From Vibrio gigantis (GTDB taxonomy: Bacteria; Pseudomonadota; Gammaproteobacteria; Enterobacterales; Vibrionaceae): a stretch of 64,000 nucleotides of DNA. The position numbers and the translations under genes are program-made. The notes below the pieces were generated by a model. It was given only the letters and a program-made list of their open reading frames with translations, was not told the DNA's origin and made no database searches. Numbering within the stretch: the stretch's first letter is position 1; the number at the start of each line of letters is the position of its first letter. The stretch is taken from assembly GCF_024347515.1 (NCBI RefSeq), contig NZ_AP025493.1, positions 434,001 to 498,000 of the forward strand, given 5' to 3'. Shown here in pieces: positions 62,361-64,000 of the stretch.

Positions 62361-62993
62361 CTACTTCATTTCACCATAGCGTTCTAGATACAAAACCGTT
62401 GCAGCAGTACGAGAAGGCACTTGCAGCTTTTTCAGCAAGCTTTTCATATGTACCTTAACTGTCGATTCAGAAATAAACAGGTGATCTGCTATCTGCTTGT
62501 TGCGGTAACCTTTCGCGACTTCTTGAAGGATTTGCATTTCGCGTTCAGTCAGTTGGTCGAAGATATCATTGCGGCTACCAGCGTCATTTAAGTAACGAGC
62601 AACCACACTGCTGTAAGCCTTGTCACCGCTGTGTGCTTGCTTAAGCAATTCGATTAACTCATCTGGTTCTGTGTCTTTCAACAAGTAGCCATCAGCGCCG
62701 GCTTTTACAATCGCTTCAATGTCTGCAGGGCTATCTGAAACCGTGAGAATAACGATGTTAGCGCTTGAACCATCAGTACGAAGTGCTTTCAGCGTATCAA
62801 GTCCAGACATACCTTTCATATTAAGATCCAATAGGATCAAATCAGGTTCTTCTTCATGGGCAAGAGCGACCGCTTCAGTACCGTTACTTGCTTCTGAGAT
62901 CACTTCGAATTCATCTTCAAAGCTCAGTAATTGGCTTATACCTCTGCGCATCAATGGATGATCATCAACCAGCATTACTTTACAAATCGTCAA
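62361..62993 (-). CDS. narP: nitrate/nitrite response regulator NarP
   Basis: The protein has 210 residues. The receiver domain is at residues 1-125 with acidic VDDH, phospho-Asp in LILLDLNM (about 56), Thr in VILTVS and Lys in YLLKDTEP. The LuxR-type helix-turn-helix is at about 145-205 (LTEREMQILQEVAKGYRNKQIADHLFISESTVKVHMKSLLKKL, in parts). It is phosphorylated by NarQ and controls anaerobic respiration genes. Its start overlaps narQ by 14 bp. Confidence 0.93.
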   Translation of the reverse strand: MTICKVMLVDDHPLMRRGISQLLSFEDEFEVISEASNGTEAVALAHEEEPDLILLDLNMKGMSGLDTLKALRTDGSSANIVILTVSDSPADIEAIVKAGADGYLLKDTEPDELIELLKQAHSGDKAYSSVVARYLNDAGSRNDIFDQLTEREMQILQEVAKGYRNKQIADHLFISESTVKVHMKSLLKKLQVPSRTAATVLYLERYGEMK

Positions 62994-64000
62994 CTTTAAC
63001 TTCCTTCAAACTTTTATATTTCAATATGACTGTACAGCCTTCACCTTGAGCCGCTTCAATCGTTAAGTCGCCATTCAGTCTTGCCGCACGCTCCTGCATA
63101 ATACTCATCCCGTAGTGGTTCGTCTTGGAACTACTAGAGTCAAAGCCATCTCCATTATCTTTAATCACGACTAATACTTCACCGTCCTCATCGATACAGC
63201 ATACATCTATCAAGTCGGCATTGGCGTGTTTTATTGCGTTTATTGTTGCTTCGCGAATCAATTGAAGCAAGTGAACCTGACTATGTGCATCAAGCTCTAT
63301 AGATGAAAGAGTATTGGTGAGGTTAATCTTTGCATCTGTTCTTTCACTGAGTTCTTCAAGCATGGTGCTTAAAGCATCTCCGAAATTGCCCTCTTTTATC
63401 GTCAACCTAAAGGTTGTGAGCAACTCTCGTAATTGAGTATAGGCATCCGCTAAACCGTTGCCGATTTCCGACGCTATTTGTTCAGATTGCTCTCGATGTT
63501 GCTGTTCTGGCAATTTGCCAATCACGCGCTTCAACAAAGTCACTTGGATTTTCAAATACGACAGTGATTGAGCCAATGAATCATGAAGTTCACGCGCAAT
63601 AGTGGCGCGCTCTTCCATTATAATAAGCTGTTCTGCCTTCTTCTGCGCACGATTATAATAGATCGCTCGTGATAAGAGTTGGATAAAACTCTCAATCAGC
63701 GTCTTGGTTGAGTGACCATGATGATATGAACAATATAAATAGCCTAGGATAAGCTCGTTATCATCCAACTTCATTTCAAACTTTTCATAGTCCAAGTTGG
63801 AATCATACCCTTCGTCCATAATCAACGAACGACCCGAATTATCGGCAATCTCAAGCCTTAACGACTCTATCCCTTCTAAGCTCACGAGGTGCTGTAGGAT
63901 AGCTCGGAAGTTCTCTGGGGCGATACGTGTTACGGTGAGCTCTTGTGAAGAATGATACAAAGCCTGTAGCGATTGGTTGGCGTTTTGCAGCTCAACCGTC
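62980..64000 (-). CDS. narQ: nitrate/nitrite sensor histidine kinase NarQ, C-terminal part (5' end outside window)
   Basis: The visible 340 residues contain the linker (LQNANQSLQALYHSSQEL), a GAF-like central module with cysteine (YLYCSYHHGH), the HisKA_3 dimerisation box ARELHDSLAQSLSYLK with the phospho-His, and the ATPase domain: REATINAIKHANA (N box) and KDNGDGFD (G1 box). NarQ senses nitrate or nitrite in its periplasmic part, which lies beyond the window. It phosphorylates NarP. The frame remains open to the last base. Confidence 0.93.
   Translation of the reverse strand, partial: TVELQNANQSLQALYHSSQELTVTRIAPENFRAILQHLVSLEGIESLRLEIADNSGRSLIMDEGYDSNLDYEKFEMKLDDNELILGYLYCSYHHGHSTKTLIESFIQLLSRAIYYNRAQKKAEQLIIMEERATIARELHDSLAQSLSYLKIQVTLLKRVIGKLPEQQHREQSEQIASEIGNGLADAYTQLRELLTTFRLTIKEGNFGDALSTMLEELSERTDAKINLTNTLSSIELDAHSQVHLLQLIREATINAIKHANADLIDVCCIDEDGEVLVVIKDNGDGFDSSSSKTNHYGMSIMQERAARLNGDLTIEAAQGEGCTVILKYKSLKEVKVDDL

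Noticed and set aside
1..64000. tRNA, rRNA or CRISPR arrays
   Set aside because: None recognised on reading both strands. A tRNA scan would be the deciding test, especially at the island ends.

Overview
The window looks like part of a Vibrio genome, most likely chromosome 2. Support comes from a ylqF-type GTPase, a Vibrio-type acyl-CoA desaturase, a VolA-FadL pair (on chromosome 2 in V. cholerae), a ToxR-like membrane regulator, DcuC and NarQ-NarP, together with DUF2787 and RadC island genes typical of vibrios. The species is not assigned. No rRNA, tRNA or CRISPR array was seen.

Layout. Positions 1-30 kb are an AT-rich accessory patchwork: a partial LysR gene; a small EAL / HEPN-like / 'DWG' protein cluster; a stand-alone TrpC of alphaproteobacterial type; a broken Old Yellow Enzyme gene; a dicarboxylate/amino-acid symporter; an extra PBP2; an intact IS630-type element and several transposase relics; a RarD-like transporter; a CysB-like regulator and two short-chain dehydrogenases; a MOSC-reductase-ferredoxin fusion; a YdjC deacetylase with a divergent LysR gene; a periplasmic alpha/beta hydrolase; an MFS pump; AzlCD; and a TonB receptor overlapping an AbgT-type transporter. 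A palindrome of the form AGTCCC-N3/4-GGACT recurs beside several of these genes.

Positions 30.2-33.3 kb carry a more GC-rich ABC-F / MFS operon. Its leader has a 26-codon ORF and two consecutive intrinsic terminators before the ABC-F start, which is the layout of an antibiotic-inducible attenuator. Next come a decayed DUF1611 gene and a topoisomerase zinc-ribbon fragment. A small genomic island follows at about 34.4-42.1 kb: AlpA, an RNase H-like protein with altered catalytic residues, RadC, two DUF2787 proteins, a minimal tyrosine recombinase, a permuted papain/LRAT-like protein, an inovirus Gp2-type protein, a ribbon-helix-helix protein and a decayed IS30.

From 42.1 kb the DNA looks like Vibrio backbone: YlqF GTPase, a diguanylate cyclase, a GNAT, a fatty-acid desaturase behind a FabR-like operator, an EEP-family lipoprotein, a small monooxygenase, a DUF481 outer-membrane protein, a two-gene RND pump, VolA-FadL (lysophospholipid cleavage and fatty-acid import), a divergent ToxR-like regulator with a co-encoded membrane partner resembling VtrA/VtrC, DcuC, and NarP-NarQ (NarQ runs off the window).

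The two most promising systems are the ToxR-like/VtrC-like co-component pair beside volA-fadL, which may be a lipid or bile sensor controlling lipid scavenging (inference), and the attenuated ABC-F/MFS resistance operon.
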